The position numbers and the translations under genes were made by a program. The notes beneath the pieces are model-generated. The model saw nothing but the letters and a program-made list of their open reading frames with translations, was not told the DNA's origin and searched no databases. From Pseudomonas lurida (GTDB taxonomy: Bacteria; Pseudomonadota; Gammaproteobacteria; Pseudomonadales; Pseudomonadaceae): a DNA stretch of 64,000 nucleotides. This document shows, piece by piece, positions 61,505 through 64,000 of this stretch (position 1 is the first letter of the stretch; each line of letters starts with the position of its first letter). The DNA lies in the NCBI RefSeq assembly GCF_002563895.1, contig NZ_PDJB01000001.1:293501-357500 (forward strand), given 5' to 3'.

Positions 61505-63762
61505 CTTCCACATTCCTTTTCGCGCGCACACACGTGCGTGCGGCACTCGCGTTGGTGACGGCCTCGCTGCTGGGCTTGAGCCCGCTGCTGCAGGCCGCCG
61601 AAAAACCGCCCGCCGCACCGGTCGCCAGTGACGGCTACAGCTTGACCCTCAAGCAATTGGGCCGTCGCGACACCATGAACTTGCAAGGTGTGGAGTCGTC
61701 CGACAGCGTTAACTTCGACATCCGCGCCGACCAGGTCGTGACCGGCGCGCAAGTGCTGCTCAACTACAGCTACTCACCGGCGCTGCTCGCGGACCTGTCG
61801 CAGATCAATGTGCTGGTCAACGATGAAGTGGCGGCCAGCATCCCGCTGACCAAAGAGGGCGCGGGCACTGCGCAACAGACACTGGTGCAGATCCCGCCGC
61901 ACCTGATCACCGAGTTCAACCGCTTGCGGGTGCAGTTCATCGGTCACTACAGCATGTCCTGCGAAGACCCGCTGCACAGCAGCCTGTGGGCCAAGATCAG
62001 CAACAGCAGCGAGCTGAAACTGCAGGTCTCGCAGATCCCGTTGAAGGATGACCTGTCGATATTGCCGCTGCCGTTCTTCGACAAGCGCGATGCACGCCAG
62101 GTCAGCCTGCCGTTCGTGTTTGCCACTGCGCCGGACAACGCCACGCTGGAAGCGGCGGCCACCTTGTCGTCGTGGTTCGGCGCGCTGGCCAGCTACCGTG
62201 GCGCGACATTCCCGACCACCTACGGCACGCTGCCGGCCAAGGGCAACGCGATTGTCCTGGTGCTGAGCCCGAGCGCGGTCGACGTCAACGGCGTCAAGGT
62301 GGCACAGGCCACCGGGCCGACCCTGAACCTCATCGCCAACCCCAACGACCCGCAGGGCAAACTGCTGGTCGTGTCGGGCCGCGATGGCGCCGAGCTCAAG
62401 CGTGCCGCCACCGCTGTGGTGCTGGGCAACTCGGTACTGGCTGGCAGCAGCGTGGTGATCGACAAGCTCGAAAGCCTGGCGCCGCGTCGCCCCTACGACG
62501 CGCCGAACTGGGTGCCGAGTGATCGCCCGGTGCGCCTCGGCGAGCTGGTCGAGCTGAACAAACTCAGCGTCGCCGGTTACAACCCAGGGCCCATCAACGT
62601 TGACTTCCGCCTGCCGCCCGACCTGTTCAACTGGCGTGAAGAAGGCGTGCCGCTGCACCTCAAATACCGCTACACGCCGCAGCAGGTGTCGACAAACTCG
62701 TCGTTGCTGGTGGGTATGGATGACCAGTTCATGAAGTCCATGCCGCTGCCCTCGATCACCAGCCTGGCAGACGGCAAGACCTTGCTGAGCATGCTGCAGA
62801 AAGACAACACGCTGCCGCGCGAGGCGACCGTGCTGCTGCCGATCAGCTCGGCGTCACCGATGTCCAAGCTGCAACTGCGCTTCATGTACGACTACATCAA
62901 GGAAGGAGAATGCCGCGACATCATCGTCGATAACATGCGCGGCACCATCGACCCGGATTCGAGCCTGGACATCAGCGGCTACCAGCACTTCATCGCCATG
63001 CCCAACCTGGGTGTGTTCAACGATGCCGGCTTCCCGTTCACACGCCTGGCGGACCTTTCCGAGTCGGCCGTGGTTTTGCCGGACACCTTCGGCACCGAGG
63101 AGCTGAGCGCCTACCTCACCATCCTCGGTCGCTTCGGGGAGTCCACCGGCTACCCGGCCACCGCGGTCAAGGTGGTGCAGGCCAAGGACGTGCAAAGCGT
63201 TGCCGACAAGGACCTGCTGGTGATCGCCACCGGTGCTGACCAGCCGCTGTTCAAACAGTGGCAGCAGTACCTGCCGGCCAACGCCGACGGGCCTCGGCAG
63301 CACTTCAAACTGTCTGACCTGCCGCGTTATGTGAGCAACTGGGTCAGCCCCGACGCCGACGCCAACAAGCACGCCGCTAACGCTGCGATCAGCTTCAATA
63401 GCTTGAGCACCAGCACCTGGTTTGCCGGCTTCGAGTCGCCGCTCAAGGCGGGGCGCAGTGTGGTGCTTATCTCCAGCACCAAGCCCGAGGGCCTGCAGGC
63501 CGCGACGGCTGTATTGATCGGCGGTGATCAGTTCAAGGACACCATCCAGGGCAGCCTCGCGGTGGTGCAAGGCACACAGGTCAGTTCGCTGGTGGCGGAC
63601 CAGCAGTATTACGTCGGCAAGCTGGGGCTGTTCAAACAGGTGCAATGGCAACTGTCGCAGAACCTGGGCTGGATGCTGCTGTTCACCTTCCTGGGCCTGG
63701 CAATTGTCACCTGCCTGATCTACCTGTCCCTGCGGGCACGTGCAAAACGGCGGTTGGCATGA
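61501..63762 (+). CDS. wssC: WssC, cellulose synthase regulatory subunit (BcsB)
   Basis: 753-residue periplasmic partner of WssB. Signal peptide about 1-32 (ALALVTASLLGLSPLLQA), two repeats of carbohydrate-binding and flavodoxin-like domains (for instance YSPALLADLSQINVLVNDEV and FMYDYIKEGECRDIIVDNMRG), and a single C-terminal transmembrane helix (about 722-743, LGWMLLFTFLGLAIVTCLIYL) followed by a basic tail. BcsB guides the glucan through the periplasm and is needed for synthase activity. Overlaps both neighbours by 4 bases. Confidence 0.94.
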   Translation: MTSTFLFARTHVRAALALVTASLLGLSPLLQAAEKPPAAPVASDGYSLTLKQLGRRDTMNLQGVESSDSVNFDIRADQVVTGAQVLLNYSYSPALLADLSQINVLVNDEVAASIPLTKEGAGTAQQTLVQIPPHLITEFNRLRVQFIGHYSMSCEDPLHSSLWAKISNSSELKLQVSQIPLKDDLSILPLPFFDKRDARQVSLPFVFATAPDNATLEAAATLSSWFGALASYRGATFPTTYGTLPAKGNAIVLVLSPSAVDVNGVKVAQATGPTLNLIANPNDPQGKLLVVSGRDGAELKRAATAVVLGNSVLAGSSVVIDKLESLAPRRPYDAPNWVPSDRPVRLGELVELNKLSVAGYNPGPINVDFRLPPDLFNWREEGVPLHLKYRYTPQQVSTNSSLLVGMDDQFMKSMPLPSITSLADGKTLLSMLQKDNTLPREATVLLPISSASPMSKLQLRFMYDYIKEGECRDIIVDNMRGTIDPDSSLDISGYQHFIAMPNLGVFNDAGFPFTRLADLSESAVVLPDTFGTEELSAYLTILGRFGESTGYPATAVKVVQAKDVQSVADKDLLVIATGADQPLFKQWQQYLPANADGPRQHFKLSDLPRYVSNWVSPDADANKHAANAAISFNSLSTSTWFAGFESPLKAGRSVVLISSTKPEGLQAATAVLIGGDQFKDTIQGSLAVVQGTQVSSLVADQQYYVGKLGLFKQVQWQLSQNLGWMLLFTFLGLAIVTCLIYLSLRARAKRRLA

Positions 63763-64000
63763 TGCGCAGAGCCGGTTGGGTTGCGTTGGGCGCCGCGCTC
63801 TTCGCCGGCGCAGCCCAGGCGCAGACGTGCGACGCGCAGTGGCCGCTGTGGCAGAACTACGCGACGCGCTTTGTGCAGGATGACGGGCGGGTGCTGAACT
63901 CGTCCCTGAACCCCAGCGAGAGCAATTCCGAAGGCCAGTCCTACGCGATGTTCTTTGCCTTGGTGGGCAACGACCGCGCGCGCTTCGACAAGCTCTGGAC
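63759..64000 (+). CDS. wssD: WssD, GH8 endoglucanase (BcsZ), 5' part only
   Basis: The first 80 codons are visible. Signal peptide MMRRAGWVALGAALFAGAAQA, then QTCDAQWPLWQNYATRFVQDDGRVL and LNPSESNSEGQSYAMFFALVGND, which carries the catalytic acid Glu of glycoside hydrolase family 8 (SEGQSY). The enzyme trims cellulose in the periplasm. It begins ATGATG: the first ATG (63759) overlaps the wssC stop, the second (63762) is in frame and equally possible. The rest of the operon lies beyond the window. Confidence 0.92.
   Translation, partial: MMRRAGWVALGAALFAGAAQAQTCDAQWPLWQNYATRFVQDDGRVLNSSLNPSESNSEGQSYAMFFALVGNDRARFDKLW

Overview
The window reads as one piece of a Pseudomonas chromosome, most likely from the P. 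fluorescens group. Three things support this: the gene order gshA-tex-ompR/envZ-rimK-hslR-PAP2-hslO-pckA and fdhF/fdhD-lysR-lysM-yrfG-nudE-cysQ, which I know from Pseudomonas genomes; several REP doublets with the GAGCGGGCTTGC-type core usual in this group; and a wss (Pseudomonas-type cellulose) operon. There is no rRNA, phage, IS element or CRISPR array. One tRNA is present.

Layout. 1-13.4 kb is housekeeping and stress: truncated gshA, a hotdog thioesterase, tex, the OmpR/EnvZ (AmgRS-type) two-component pair, the rimA-rimB-rimK ribosome modification operon (c-di-GMP phosphodiesterase, protease, S6 glutamate ligase), hslR, a PAP2 phosphatase, hslO and pckA. 13.4-18.6 kb carries a DMT transporter, a DUF1493 protein with an added membrane region and a tiny coupled upstream gene, a RecQ-family helicase, a thioesterase and a glycine-zipper protein. 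18.6-26.4 kb carries a probable sRNA, the FdhF/YdeP oxidoreductase with FdhD, a LysR regulator, the BON-LysM protein, a nucleotidase, NudE, CysQ and a YiiD-type thioesterase. 26.4-33 kb holds dctBD and the dTDP-rhamnose operon rmlBACD, nearly all joined by 4-base ATGA overlaps. 33-42.8 kb is metabolic and envelope: a three-domain kinase/M23-like/aminotransferase gene broken by a single-base frameshift, agmatine deiminase, a small hypothetical gene, a TonB-dependent receptor with a Fur-like site, an OprE-type porin with an unusual structured leader, a tautomerase and an SDR protein lacking the catalytic tyrosine.

43-64 kb is the striking part: two complete or near-complete c-di-GMP-controlled exopolysaccharide systems lie side by side. 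The first is the Pel operon in the pelX-pelABCDEFG form, preceded by two FleQ-box-like palindromes 50 bp apart, one overlapping the -35 of a good sigma70 promoter. After a tRNA-Thr(UGU) and one lipoprotein gene comes the cellulose operon wssABC(D...), cut by the window end. Its leader has a sigma70-like promoter covered by two palindromes and a terminator-like hairpin before wssA. PelD carries the RxxD and arginine c-di-GMP ligands and WssB has a PilZ domain, so both polysaccharides can be switched on after translation by c-di-GMP. The RimA EAL protein in the same window could remove that signal.

Starts were moved from the longest open frame where ribosome-binding sites or family length argued for it (tex, hslR, hslO, YbgC-type thioesterase, YiiD-type protein, rmlC, TonB receptor, pelX, wssA, wssB). 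Comparisons with named strains are from memory and were not checked by search.
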